A stretch of 64,000 bases of DNA from Woeseiaceae bacterium (GTDB taxonomy: Bacteria > Pseudomonadota > Gammaproteobacteria > Steroidobacterales > Woeseiaceae). Under the pieces are notes generated by a model. It worked only from the letters and a program-made list of their open reading frames with translations, made no database searches and was not told where the DNA came from. The DNA is taken from contig JANQMR010000025.1 of the NCBI GenBank assembly GCA_028279985.1, forward strand, positions 28,104-92,103, in the 5' to 3' direction. Below, piece by piece: positions 24,801-33,750 of the stretch. Position 1 is the first letter of the stretch. Every line of letters starts with the position of its first letter. Position numbers and translations under genes: made by a program.

Positions 24801-25951
24801 TCCGCTCCGAGTACCTGAATCCCGCCGATCCAGGCCGCAAGGACGTTGAGCGATTCATCGGCCAGAACGAGATCCGCGCGGCAGCCGGCGGCGATCCTGC
24901 CGTAGCTCTTGCCAAGGCCGATCGCATCGGCCGGATAGGCGCTTGCCATGCGCACGGCCTCTTCGAGATCGAGATGCAACATCCTGCGTGCGTTGCGGAC
25001 GGCGGCGGCCATGTCGAGACTCGAACCCGCCAACACGCCGTCGTCGGTGACGCAACGTCCGTCTGCTACGCGGATCCTGCGACCCTGGAGCTGGAAGGAC
25101 TCGCCGTCGGTTCCGACGACGGGCATGGCGTCGGTAACGAGCAGGCAGCGTCCGGCCTGCTTGCTGGCGATCGCGATACGCAGCGCCGCCGGGTGAACGT
25201 GATGGCCGTCGACGATCAGGCTGCACCAGGCATTCGGGTCCTCGAGCGCTGCGCCAACCGCGCCGGGCTCCCGGCCGGTCAACGGCGACATGGCATTGTA
25301 GAGATGCGTGAACCCGCGCAGGCCGGTTTCGAGCGCGGCGCGGGTCTCGGCGTAAGTCGCGGCCGTATGGCCGGCCGCGACGACGACGCCCGCATCGCAC
25401 AGTCTTTCGAGCAGTCTTTCCGGGACCTGCTCGGGCGCGACCGTCACGAGTGTCCTGCCCGATTCCAGCGAGGACAGCAGATCGACCGCGTCCTCGTCGA
25501 TGGCCCGAATTCGGGATGCGTCGTGAACGCCTTTTTTGGCCGCGTTCAGGAACGGCCCTTCGATATGGATGCCCAGTACGCCCGGCACGCCGGCCGCGAT
25601 GGCCTCCCGTACCGCGGAGATGCCGCGTTCGACGACGTCGAGCTCATCGCTGATCAGCGTCGGCAGGAATCCGGTCGTCCCGAAGCGCCGATGGCACGCG
25701 GCTACCGTACGGATCGCATCGACCGTCGGCGCGTCGTTGAACAATACCCCGCCGCCGCCGTTCACCTGCAAGTCGATGAAGCCCGGCAGCAACAACAGCC
25801 CGCGCGCGTCGTATACGTCGCCGCCGGTAGGTTCGGAACCCGCGGCATCCGATATCCGTCCGATACCGGGACCTTCGATCGTCACCGAGCAGCGATCAAG
25901 GAACCCTGTTTCGGTCAGCACCCGCGCGTTTCGGATGGTCAGCCCGCTCAT
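24797..25951 (-). CDS. nagA: N-acetylglucosamine-6-phosphate deacetylase NagA
   Basis: 384-residue amidohydrolase that converts GlcNAc-6-phosphate to glucosamine-6-phosphate plus acetate in the cytosol. Key segments are LPGFIDLQVNGGGG, the metal ligand in HIEGPFLN, histidines in AAGHTAATY and GFTHLYNAM, and the catalytic Asp in LVTDAMPVVG. The start lies in a small CATT-type tandem repeat, so two in-frame ATGs exist (25951 and 25966). I prefer 25951, which gives the usual MSGLTIRNARV opening. It follows nagB-II by about 34 bases and overlaps the symporter gene, in pathway order. Confidence 0.95.
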   Translation of the reverse strand: MSGLTIRNARVLTETGFLDRCSVTIEGPGIGRISDAAGSEPTGGDVYDARGLLLLPGFIDLQVNGGGGVLFNDAPTVDAIRTVAACHRRFGTTGFLPTLISDELDVVERGISAVREAIAAGVPGVLGIHIEGPFLNAAKKGVHDASRIRAIDEDAVDLLSSLESGRTLVTVAPEQVPERLLERLCDAGVVVAAGHTAATYAETRAALETGLRGFTHLYNAMSPLTGREPGAVGAALEDPNAWCSLIVDGHHVHPAALRIAIASKQAGRCLLVTDAMPVVGTDGESFQLQGRRIRVADGRCVTDDGVLAGSSLDMAAAVRNARRMLHLDLEEAVRMASAYPADAIGLGKSYGRIAAGCRADLVLADESLNVLAAWIGGIQVLGAE

Positions 25952-25995
25952 TGGGTCATTGGTCATTGTTCATTGGGCCATCGGGTCATCGGGTC
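25949..25995. repeat. Short CATTGGGT-like tandem repeat between nagB-II and nagA
   Basis: About six imperfect 7-8-base units (CATTGGGT, CATTGGT, CATTGTT, CATTGGGC, then two CATCGGGT) spanning the intergenic gap, the nagA start codons and the last codons of nagB-II. It replaces any visible ribosome binding site for nagA. Confidence 0.8.
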
Positions 25996-27008
25996 TCGGT
26001 GACCTTGCGAAGATGCGGCGGATGGTCCGGGTCGCAGCGGCGCGCCTTGGCAAGAGCATCGATCATCCGGTAGAACGTTTGTACGAACAGAATCGGCTCG
26101 ATGGCCGGCACCGCGGCCGGATCCAGGACTGGCAAATTCGTGACGTTCTCGTATTCCTTCCCGGCTACTATGACCCGGGCGTCCAAGCGCCGGAATTCAC
26201 GAATTGCCGACGCCACGCTGTCGCGCGTTTCGTCGTTCTGGGTGAAAACGAAGACCGGGAATCCGGCCTGGACAATGGCCATGGGGCCATGCCGGACTTC
26301 GGCCGCGCTGTAGGCTTCGGCATGCAGCCTGCACGTCTCCTTGAATTTCAGCGCGGCCTCCTGTGCGATGCCGAAACCCAGGCCGCGGCCGACGACGAAC
26401 AGGTTGTTCGCATCGACCAAGAGCGGGACGGCTGCCGACCAATCGAGCCGCCAGGCATCGCGGAGACGATCCGGCAGCGTATCCAGCGCCCCGCCCAGCG
26501 ATGTGTCCTGTGTCCACTTCGCGACGAGATGGACGAGCGCCGCGAGCGTCGCGATATAGGACTTGGTCGCCGCGACGCTTCGCTCCGTGCCCGCGTGCAC
26601 GGGAATCACCTGGTCGGCGATGTCGGCAAGGGGCGAGTCGGCCGTATTGACGATCGCGATGACGCAGGCCCCCGCTTCCGCCGCGCTCTGGGCCGCGCTC
26701 AGGAGGTCCGGACTGCGGCCGGATTGCGAGAGCACGATGAAAACGTCGCCGCGCATCCTCTGTCGGGCGGCATAAACCGAGCTGATCGAGGGCGCAAACG
26801 ATACTGTCGGCACGCCGGCATAGCGCTCGATCAGGTACTTGCCGAAGGTCGCCGCGTGATCGGAACTCCCGCGTGCGCAGCTCAGGACGAGCCGGGGTTC
26901 ACGGTCTCGCAGCCGTTCGCCGATCTTCGATACCAACGCTTCGTTGGACTGCAACTGCCTCGATACGGCGTCCGCGGCGGACTCCGCCTCTGTCAGCATC
27001 CGGCTCAA
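25986..27008 (-). CDS. nagB-II: NagB-II-type glucosamine-6-phosphate deaminase (SIS domains)
   Basis: 340-residue protein with two tandem SIS domains. SCARGSSDHAA and LSQSGRSPDLL mark the first, VVGRGLGFGIAQEAALKFKETC with EVRHGPMAI the second. This is the isomerase part of GlmS without the glutaminase domain, the form called NagB-II, which deaminates and isomerises glucosamine-6-phosphate to fructose-6-phosphate in Shewanella-type GlcNAc pathways. It overlaps the GH85 gene by four bases and precedes nagA. An AgaS-like role on galactosamine-6-phosphate is possible, but the neighbours favour glucosamine. Confidence 0.9.
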   Translation of the reverse strand: MSRMLTEAESAADAVSRQLQSNEALVSKIGERLRDREPRLVLSCARGSSDHAATFGKYLIERYAGVPTVSFAPSISSVYAARQRMRGDVFIVLSQSGRSPDLLSAAQSAAEAGACVIAIVNTADSPLADIADQVIPVHAGTERSVAATKSYIATLAALVHLVAKWTQDTSLGGALDTLPDRLRDAWRLDWSAAVPLLVDANNLFVVGRGLGFGIAQEAALKFKETCRLHAEAYSAAEVRHGPMAIVQAGFPVFVFTQNDETRDSVASAIREFRRLDARVIVAGKEYENVTNLPVLDPAAVPAIEPILFVQTFYRMIDALAKARRCDPDHPPHLRKVTETR

Positions 27009-28741
27009 GCTGCGTCACTGCGGCGAATGGAAAGCTCGCCGAGGTGCAGGGTGGCAGCGGGCAATTCGCCGCGTTCCAGTCCTATGCCGATACGGATGAT
27101 CTTTCCGCCGGCCGCGGTTTCGGCGACATCGACTTTTCGCACCCAGGCACCGTCGGTGGGTTCCAGCGGTATTTCTTGCAGACCCCCGGCGTCGGTTTCG
27201 AGCCAGAGGTAAGCGCCGTGATAATCCGGAGACAAGGCATATACGAGTTCGACTTCCGCCGCATCGGCTTCCATCGAGGTCTTGAACAGCGGCACGCTCG
27301 CCGCGCCCGACCGCGGCGCCGCGTCGATACGTAAGGCATTACCCTTTTCGTAGGCGCGATCGAAATCGAACGTAACCTGCGTATCGGGCGCTCCGATCAC
27401 TGCAAACTGCCAGCTCGGCAGAATATCCTGGGCCGAAATATCGTGCCATTCTCCCGGCGTGGCCACGCCCTCCCGCGCTTTCATCTTGCCATGACCGGTA
27501 CTGAAACTCGTCGTGAAAGGCAGCGCCGTCAGAACCGACCGGGCGGGTATCCGGCTGCCCGTGCCGGGCCAGCTTCCCGCCGGATCCCGAATTGCGGGAT
27601 TGCCGTCCTCGCCGCCGAACAGGCGGTCGCCGGATCGATAGAAGGCATAAACATCTTCAGCGTCGTCCGCGAACGTCGAGACCGCCGGCTGGCCGTCACC
27701 GCCGCGGTAAGTGAAGTTGTAATTGTTCGCAAACAACGCGATGGACATTGCCGGGCCGCCATTGCCGTCGCCGAGCGCGTCGAGCCAGTCGGGCACCCGG
27801 CGAATCGACTGCGCGACCCTGCCCGGCCACAGGTCGGCGCCCAGGTAAACGTCGAAGGGCGAACGCCCGAGCGAAGTCGCCGTTGCGAGGCTGGTCTCGA
27901 GCATGTCGTCCGGCCACCAGTAGTTCAGGAACATGGCGTCGGCGGTCCTGAGCGGCCCGTCCTGCAGGAACCGGCCATTCTTGTCGTTGAGCTCGTTCTG
28001 CCATTTCACGCGCCCGTTCGGCAGCATCGAATCGTACCAGTGAATCTCCATGCCCTCGGGGCGCTGCTCGACGAGATAGGCCATGAACGCCAGGAACGCT
28101 TCGCCCAATGCCAATGGCGAATCGGCGCCGCCGAGATCCGTTTCCTGGTTCACCAGCCAGCCGTCGAAGCGGTAATACTCGGCGATTTCGACCAGTTTGC
28201 GCGCGTAGGGAAAGGCGCCGTGCTCGTCGCGGCGCAGGAACTCCGCCGGTTTCGCGATATCGCCCCCCCAGGCTTTGGGCGCGAAGAAAACCGTGCCAAG
28301 GACCTTGACGCCGTTCCGATGCGCCGCCTCGACCCAGGGTCTCGCGGGGATACTGACGTTCAGGTCCGCGGTACCGCCGAACCAGTTCAGGACGTCGATC
28401 GACGACCAGTGCGTAAACGTGTAGAGGTTGAATGTCGCTTGTTCGTCGAGATGGTTGGCGAGCCCGTCGATACCGTCTGGCGCCACCAGCACCCTGGCTT
28501 TCGCCGGCAGGCGAGGATCGAGTTGCGACCGTGCATCGACGAAACGCTCGGCCAGGGGCACCGACGAGACATTACGCGGCTCGGCGAGCGCGCTGTCCGG
28601 CGTCCACCGTGCCACCTCGTCCAGCGTGAGCAGGAAGGGGGCGCGGCTGACCGGCGTCTCCGGCGGCGGTTCGGGCGTGCGACAGGCGCCCAGCGCGACA
28701 GCGGCCAGCAGCCACAGGCCGAAGCGGAAAAATCCGTACAT
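27005..28741 (-). CDS. GH85 endo-beta-N-acetylglucosaminidase lipoprotein
   Basis: 578-residue glycoside hydrolase that cuts between the two core GlcNAc residues of N-glycans. The catalytic pair of the family is visible as NQE at residues 198-200 (WLVNQETDLGG): the Asn orients the 2-acetamido group and the Glu is the acid. Other landmarks are FTHWSSIDVLNWFGG, VLGTVFFAPKAWGG, the IHWYDSMLPNGRVKWQNEL substrate loop and FLNYWW. The C-terminal ~160 residues form a beta-sandwich-like accessory domain. The signal peptide ends in ALGAC (Cys 20), so it is lipid-anchored. ATG 28741 gives that signal; a GTG at 28762 is possible. First gene of a six-gene run with NagB-II, NagA, symporter, CBM9 and MlrC. 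Confidence 0.92.
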   Translation of the reverse strand: MYGFFRFGLWLLAAVALGACRTPEPPPETPVSRAPFLLTLDEVARWTPDSALAEPRNVSSVPLAERFVDARSQLDPRLPAKARVLVAPDGIDGLANHLDEQATFNLYTFTHWSSIDVLNWFGGTADLNVSIPARPWVEAAHRNGVKVLGTVFFAPKAWGGDIAKPAEFLRRDEHGAFPYARKLVEIAEYYRFDGWLVNQETDLGGADSPLALGEAFLAFMAYLVEQRPEGMEIHWYDSMLPNGRVKWQNELNDKNGRFLQDGPLRTADAMFLNYWWPDDMLETSLATATSLGRSPFDVYLGADLWPGRVAQSIRRVPDWLDALGDGNGGPAMSIALFANNYNFTYRGGDGQPAVSTFADDAEDVYAFYRSGDRLFGGEDGNPAIRDPAGSWPGTGSRIPARSVLTALPFTTSFSTGHGKMKAREGVATPGEWHDISAQDILPSWQFAVIGAPDTQVTFDFDRAYEKGNALRIDAAPRSGAASVPLFKTSMEADAAEVELVYALSPDYHGAYLWLETDAGGLQEIPLEPTDGAWVRKVDVAETAAGGKIIRIGIGLERGELPAATLHLGELSIRRSDAA

Positions 28742-28765
28742 GCAGCTCGCGCCGTCGGACACTTA

Positions 28766-28925
28766 GGGAGCCTCTACATCGGTCCGACAAGGCTCATTCT
28801 GCATCGGGGCGTCGAGATCAGGGCGCGTAAACGCCGCAGTAGCAGCGCTATTGCAGCCTTTGCGCGACGCCGGGATCGGCGCTCTGACACACAATGAGAC
28901 CGCCATGACTTGTGCAGAGGCTCCC
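28766..28925. mobile_element. MITE-like element upstream of the GH85 gene
   Basis: A 160-base non-coding element bounded by perfect 10-base inverted ends GGGAGCCTCT (28766-28775 and complement at 28916-28925), extending to 12 of 13 matches. The interior contains TAGCAGCGCTATTGC (28840-28854), related to TAGCGGGGCTATTGC inside the element at 37637-37800. No transposase or clear target duplication was seen. It fills the gap between the CRTAC1 gene and the GH85 gene, so it may carry or disrupt the promoter of the GH85 operon. Confidence 0.5.
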
Positions 28926-28934
28926 GAAGGCTCT

Positions 28935-30656
28935 CTAGGGTTGTTGTGAATACGTAACGCGCTGATTGGCCGCAACGTCGTTGAACGTGCTCTGTGAACC
29001 GTCGGGCCACGTCACCGTCACGGAATCGACCTGCGTATTCGAGCCGATCCCGAAGAGCTGCTCGGTCGGGTTTTGCGACGTGAAATTGCTGCCGATGACG
29101 ATTTCGCGCATCTGCCGAATGCCGCCGGCCAGGATCTCGATTCTGGCGCCCGCGGCCTGCGTATTCCCGCCTGCGCCGGCGAGCTCCACGGTCAGCCAGT
29201 TGCCGTTGTCCGTGTCGTTTCGGTACAGCGTCGCCGAATTCTCCTCGTCGCGATGGGTGATGAACAAGTCGATGTCGCCGTCCTGGTCGAAGTCCGCGCA
29301 AACCAGGCCGCGCCCCTGCTCCTGGTCGACGATCCCGGCGTCACCGGCCATGTCGTCGAAGCTGCCGTCGCCCAGGGCCACGAAAAGCGGACTGAAGTCC
29401 GTGGCGAAAAACGTCTCCGGCACCTGATCGCGCCAGCCGTTGACGTGAAAAATATCCAGGTACTGATCGTTGTTCGTATCGAGAAAACACGCCGCCCAGC
29501 CCCAGCTACCGTCGCTCACCCCGGCTTCGTCCGTTGCGTCCTCGAAGACACCGCCGACGTTGCGATACAGGCGATTGCCGATGACCGAGCCTATCACCGC
29601 ACTGTTTATGGAGCTGACGAACCAGTCCAGGTCCCCATCGTTATCGTAGTCGCCCACGGCGGACCCCATGCCGGAGTCGTCGATGATGACGTCCTCGTCG
29701 GTGACGTCGGAGAACGTGCCGTCCTGGTTGTTCAGGAACACGCGACTCGACGTAAAGTCGGCGACGCTCAGGATATCGGGGTAACCGTCGTCGTTGAAGT
29801 CCGCGAACGTGGGCGCAAAGGTGTAGTCCCGATCGGAGCCGAGAACGCCGGCCCGGTTCAGGATGATCGTCGCCGCGATCCCGGATTCGACGCTCACGCT
29901 CTCGTAGCGAATACCGTTTGCGTCGCTGATGTTGCGCCACAGGTGCTCCGTGTCGCCGGGGTTGTCGACTTCCCTGGGAGTCCCCCAGTGAGCGATGAAC
30001 ATGTCCAGGTCGCCGTCCTTGTCGTAGTCGCCGAAGGCCGCGGACACGCTGTTGACGGCTTGCATCGCGCGAATCCCGGATGCCTCGCTCACGTCGGCGA
30101 AGGAGCCGTCGCCGTTGTTCTCGTAAATGAACGAAGGGCTGCCCTCGAAGCCGCCGATGAACAGGTCCAAATCGCCGTCGCCGTCCATGTCCGCGAACGT
30201 GGGCCCGCTCAGGCGGTCGTTCTGGGCGCCGGGCCTGGTGTAGGCAAGGCCGGCGGACTCGGCGACGTCCATGAAGATCAGGTTGCCGTCGTTGCGATAG
30301 AGCAGATTGGGCCCCACGTCCCCGCGCACGACGAACAGGTCCGTGTCGCCGTCGCCGTCGTAATCGCCCGCGGCGACGCCGCCGGAGAACAACTCCGTAT
30401 CGGTTTCGGACGGCACCTGATAGCCGTGCACGTAAGCGATTCCGCTGCCGGCCGTGGCATCGGCGAACGTGGGAGTGGCGCCGACGACCTGAGACGGCGG
30501 GGGCGTTGCCGGCGGCGGCGGTGACTGAGGGGGATCGGAGGCACCGCCGCCGCCTCCTCCGCCGCCGCATCCTGCATGCAGCGACGCCAGAAGCGAGACC
30601 ACTCCGAGGTGGATTTCGGGCCGTCGTTTTCGGGATGAGTGCATGGACTGGGGCAT
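28935..30656 (-). CDS. CRTAC1-family FG-GAP/ASPIC-UnbV lipoprotein
   Basis: 573-residue secreted protein. The signal peptide ends in SLHAGC (Cys 30), followed by a poly-glycine and proline-rich linker, then a beta-propeller of FG-GAP/VCBS repeats with calcium-binding DxDxDG motifs (GDYDGDGDTDLF; ADMDGDGDLDLFIGG; GDYDKDGDLDMFIAH; CADFDQDGDIDLFITH) and a C-terminal ASPIC/UnbV domain (GNWLTVELAG; VDSVTVTWPDGSQ). Such proteins often accompany TBDRs in glycan loci and are thought to bind sugars or proteins at the surface, though the role is not established. It lies 69 bases after the TBDR, with a strong hairpin between, and could act as a surface glycan-binding partner in place of SusD. Confidence 0.9.
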   Translation of the reverse strand: MPQSMHSSRKRRPEIHLGVVSLLASLHAGCGGGGGGGGASDPPQSPPPPATPPPSQVVGATPTFADATAGSGIAYVHGYQVPSETDTELFSGGVAAGDYDGDGDTDLFVVRGDVGPNLLYRNDGNLIFMDVAESAGLAYTRPGAQNDRLSGPTFADMDGDGDLDLFIGGFEGSPSFIYENNGDGSFADVSEASGIRAMQAVNSVSAAFGDYDKDGDLDMFIAHWGTPREVDNPGDTEHLWRNISDANGIRYESVSVESGIAATIILNRAGVLGSDRDYTFAPTFADFNDDGYPDILSVADFTSSRVFLNNQDGTFSDVTDEDVIIDDSGMGSAVGDYDNDGDLDWFVSSINSAVIGSVIGNRLYRNVGGVFEDATDEAGVSDGSWGWAACFLDTNNDQYLDIFHVNGWRDQVPETFFATDFSPLFVALGDGSFDDMAGDAGIVDQEQGRGLVCADFDQDGDIDLFITHRDEENSATLYRNDTDNGNWLTVELAGAGGNTQAAGARIEILAGGIRQMREIVIGSNFTSQNPTEQLFGIGSNTQVDSVTVTWPDGSQSTFNDVAANQRVTYSQQP

Positions 30657-30678
30657 GAATCCGCGGGTCGATGGTTGG

Positions 30679-30709
30679 CGGCAAGGCCCGCCGGCGGCGG
30701 GCCTTGCCG
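30679..30709. promoter_or_regulatory. Strong hairpin after the glycan TBDR gene
   Basis: Perfect 14-bp GC-rich stem (CGGCAAGGCCCGCC and its complement) around a GGC loop, 17 bases past the TBDR stop on the minus strand and before the CRTAC1 start. Without a U-run it is better read as a 3'-end protector or partial terminator that lets the receptor be made in excess over the downstream gene. Confidence 0.6.
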
Positions 30710-30725
30710 GAATCGTCGTAAAGCG

Positions 30726-33605
30726 TCAGAACGTGTAATTGACGCCAATATAGGCCCTGCGGCCGGGATACACCACTCCGGCCGGCCGGTTCGTATCGTC
30801 GAGGTACGTCCGCTGGATTTCCTCCGTGAGGTTGATCACCGCCAGCGTCGCATTGAGGTTCTCGGAGAAGTTGTAGGTCGCGTTGATATCGATCTGATCG
30901 TACTCCTCGGCAATGACCTCCAGACCGCGACTGACCCCGAGCGGCCGGTCGCCGATTCGGTTGTAGGATGCGCGGATACTGAACCGGTCGTTCTCGTAAT
31001 AGCCGACGAGGTTCATCTGGTCCTCCGCGACGCCGGCCACCGAGGTTGCGCCGATGACCGCGCCTTCGAACGACACCTGGGTTTGTTCGCTGTCGTTGTA
31101 AGTGTAGTTGGCGATCAAGCCGAAGCCGTTGTCGAACGCGTGCTGTACGAACAGCTCCACACCGTCTTGCGTTACGTCGGAGCCGTTCACCGATGTCGTG
31201 TACGGGTCGATGGTCACGATCTCGCCGTCGACCTCCCGCTGCACGGTGATCGCCGCGTTCGTGACGAAGTTGTCCACGTCCTTGCGGTAGATCGCGATAC
31301 CCGCGGCGGAAGCGTCGGCGTAATACCACTCGAGCGACAGATCGAAGGCGGTCGCCTCGTACGGCTCGAGCTCGGGGTTGCCGCCCGATCCGCGCCATTC
31401 CTCGGGAGTGCTGCCGTCGTCGCTGGCGGGCGTGAAAATCAGGATCTCCGCGCCGCCGAGATTGCCGTAGGGAATCCTGGCCATGACCTTGGACGCCGCA
31501 AACCGGAGTAACAAGTCGTCGTTGACGTCGTAGACGACATTGAGGCTCGGCAGCGTATTGTCCGTTTTGCCCGCACGAGTCACGAACTCGTCTCCGGCTC
31601 CCGGCGCGGAAGTCCGGTTGAAGACCAGGGTCTCTAGGTCCGTCTCGACGTAACGGAGCCCGATGTTACCCCGGAGCCGGTCGGTCGAGAAATTCGCCTG
31701 CACGTAGGCCGCCGAGATGTCCTCCGACACCTCGTAGATGTTGAACGGTTGGGTCGTCACGGTCGGATCGCCGAACCGGCCCTGCAGCCAGCCCCTGTAA
31801 CTGTTCCAGTCGAACACCGAAAACGATGCGATGTTGAGCGCATCGCCGACGATATTGTCCATCGGGCTGCCGGCGATGAACTCGTTCGCGATCGTATTGC
31901 CGTCGGGATGCAGGCTCAGGTCGGAAACGAAGTTCCCGGTACCGATCCAGCTCGGGCACGGCGTGCCCGGCGGGTCCCAGGGAATGAACCGGGAGCAGTC
32001 GGCCGGGTCGCTGGCGTCGTCGTACCTCACGTCGCGTACGCGACGGCTGATTTCGTGCTGACGGTACTTGACGCCCGCTTGCAGCGAGGTCACGGCGCCC
32101 CATGCCATCGGGAACTCGAAATCCAACTGCGCGTAGGTCTCTTCGTCGGTGCTGTCCGCGAAGCTCGACGTGTAGTTGTCTAGCGCGATCGCGTCGGGGC
32201 GATTGCCGAGCGAGGCGAAGTCGTCCGAGCTCGTGATCGTGATGCCCTCGTCGCCGTTGAACTGCCACGCCCAGTCGCCGATCGAGTTGACCACCGGATT
32301 GTCGCCGTCCCACTGATTCGTCGAGTAGATCGCGCTGAAGAACTGTTCTTCGTCGCCGCCCTCGGCGTCGGTGCGGCCGACGATCGCGTCCATCGAAAAG
32401 CCGCCGAAATCGAAGGCCGCGTTGAGCGTGTACGTATCGGACGTCGAGACGCGCCTCACGCGGTCCCCGGCATATTGCGGCGAGGAGAGACGAACGCCGT
32501 CGGGCGCCACGGTACGCAGGCCCACCAGGGTGTCGCCGTCGGCGTCGAGGGTGACACCGCCCGGCGCGATCGCGTTACCCAGATTCCACTCGGGAAGCAC
32601 GAGCCGATAGCGCTCGAAATCGCCGCCGAGCTCGAAGCGGAAGTAGTCCAGGCCGATTTCGAAAGCGTCGGTGGGCCGCCATTGTGCGCTGAACTGGATT
32701 CCTTCCCTTTCGCGCTGCTGCTCCTCGATGACGCCGACCACCGCGGTGGGCATGTAAAAGCCGTCGAAGGTCGCGCCGTTGCCGCCGTCATCGACCAGCG
32801 GGTCCCTGCGCTGGGTACCTTCCCGCAGCGCGCCGGAAGCGATCAGCGCATTGAAATCGTCCTCGGTCGCCACGTAGTTCCAGCTTTCGGTCGTCGCGCC
32901 GACGGTACGGTTCTCGCGATTCTGCTGGGTGTAACCGACGAGCACGCCGAAGGTGTCGCTGTCGTTCTTCCACGAGTAGCTTGCGCTGAACTGCGGCTCG
33001 TAGTCTTCGGTAACGTCGGCGTAAGTGACTTCAGCCGCGACGAAACCGCTGTTCGCGTCCCGGTCCAACGGCTTGTGCGTGTGCAGGATGATCGTACCGC
33101 CGACACCGCCCTCGTCGATCCGCGCCTGCGGCGACTTGATGACTTCGGCGCGCGCGATCATGTTCGACGGCAGCAGCGTGTACAGGAACGAGCGTTGCGG
33201 CTCGCCCAGCGACGAAGCAATGTAATTGCCGTTCAACTGCGTGAGCGTCAGGTCCGAACCCAGGCCTCGTACGTCGACCCGTTGCCCCTCGCCGCCGCTG
33301 CGGGTGATCGAGACGCCCGGCACTCTTTGCAGTGCGTCGGCGACGTTTTTGTCCGGGAACTTGCCGATGTCCTCGGCGTTGATCGAATCGCTGATCGAGT
33401 CCGCGAAACGCTTGGCGTCCAGGTTACTCCGCAGCGAGGAGCGGATGCCGGTGACGACGACTTCGTCGATGGCTTCGAGGTCCATGTCGTCTTCGTCTTC
33501 ATCCTGCGCCAGGGCGGGCATCGAGACGGCAAGGCCGGCTAAGGCGGCGACTAACAGAACGGCGAAGAATTCCTTCTTGGCCGCTAGGAAATCGAGATTG
33601 ATCAT
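30726..33605 (-). CDS. TonB-dependent receptor of the Xanthomonas/Caulobacter glycan-uptake type
   Basis: 959-residue outer-membrane receptor. Signal peptide (cleavage near ALAQD), a TonB-box region DEVVVTGIRSSLRSNL at about residues 47-62 and the plug signature SDSINAEDIGKFPDKNVADAL identify the TonB-Xanth-Caul subclass, frequent in saccharide loci. The plug continues with VDVRGLGSDLTLTQLNG and GGVGGTIILHT, and the barrel ends GRRAYIGVNYTF. ATG 33605 has GGGGGGA 5 bases upstream. A perfect 18-base palindrome at 33669-33686 overlaps the probable promoter. Likely importer of oligomannose or glycan fragments released at the cell surface; substrate inferred from the locus. Confidence 0.94.
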   Translation of the reverse strand: MINLDFLAAKKEFFAVLLVAALAGLAVSMPALAQDEDEDDMDLEAIDEVVVTGIRSSLRSNLDAKRFADSISDSINAEDIGKFPDKNVADALQRVPGVSITRSGGEGQRVDVRGLGSDLTLTQLNGNYIASSLGEPQRSFLYTLLPSNMIARAEVIKSPQARIDEGGVGGTIILHTHKPLDRDANSGFVAAEVTYADVTEDYEPQFSASYSWKNDSDTFGVLVGYTQQNRENRTVGATTESWNYVATEDDFNALIASGALREGTQRRDPLVDDGGNGATFDGFYMPTAVVGVIEEQQREREGIQFSAQWRPTDAFEIGLDYFRFELGGDFERYRLVLPEWNLGNAIAPGGVTLDADGDTLVGLRTVAPDGVRLSSPQYAGDRVRRVSTSDTYTLNAAFDFGGFSMDAIVGRTDAEGGDEEQFFSAIYSTNQWDGDNPVVNSIGDWAWQFNGDEGITITSSDDFASLGNRPDAIALDNYTSSFADSTDEETYAQLDFEFPMAWGAVTSLQAGVKYRQHEISRRVRDVRYDDASDPADCSRFIPWDPPGTPCPSWIGTGNFVSDLSLHPDGNTIANEFIAGSPMDNIVGDALNIASFSVFDWNSYRGWLQGRFGDPTVTTQPFNIYEVSEDISAAYVQANFSTDRLRGNIGLRYVETDLETLVFNRTSAPGAGDEFVTRAGKTDNTLPSLNVVYDVNDDLLLRFAASKVMARIPYGNLGGAEILIFTPASDDGSTPEEWRGSGGNPELEPYEATAFDLSLEWYYADASAAGIAIYRKDVDNFVTNAAITVQREVDGEIVTIDPYTTSVNGSDVTQDGVELFVQHAFDNGFGLIANYTYNDSEQTQVSFEGAVIGATSVAGVAEDQMNLVGYYENDRFSIRASYNRIGDRPLGVSRGLEVIAEEYDQIDINATYNFSENLNATLAVINLTEEIQRTYLDDTNRPAGVVYPGRRAYIGVNYTF

Positions 33606-33668
33606 TTTGTCCCCCCGGAGGTTGTATTACATGGCACTACTGCTGCATGTTCATTAAGTTACCTTGAG

Positions 33669-33686
33669 AATGTAACCGGTTACATT
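33669..33686. promoter_or_regulatory. LacI-type operator upstream of the glycan TBDR
   Basis: Perfect 18-base palindrome AATGTAACCGGTTACATT with the central CG step typical of LacI-family operators. On the minus strand TGGACT and TACATT, 17 bases apart, could be the -35 and -10 of the receptor promoter, and the palindrome overlaps this -10. Its 14-base core recurs exactly at 36430-36443. Confidence 0.8.
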
Positions 33687-33750
33687 CGCCAAGTCCAGTA
33701 TTAGAGAAAGTTTGCGGCCGAATGTCGTTTTCTCGCAACGAAATCGGCAT

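Noticed and set aside
25949..25995. CRISPR-like array near nagA
   Set aside because: Units are 7-8 bases with no spacers; it is a simple tandem repeat. No CRISPR array or cas gene was found in the window.
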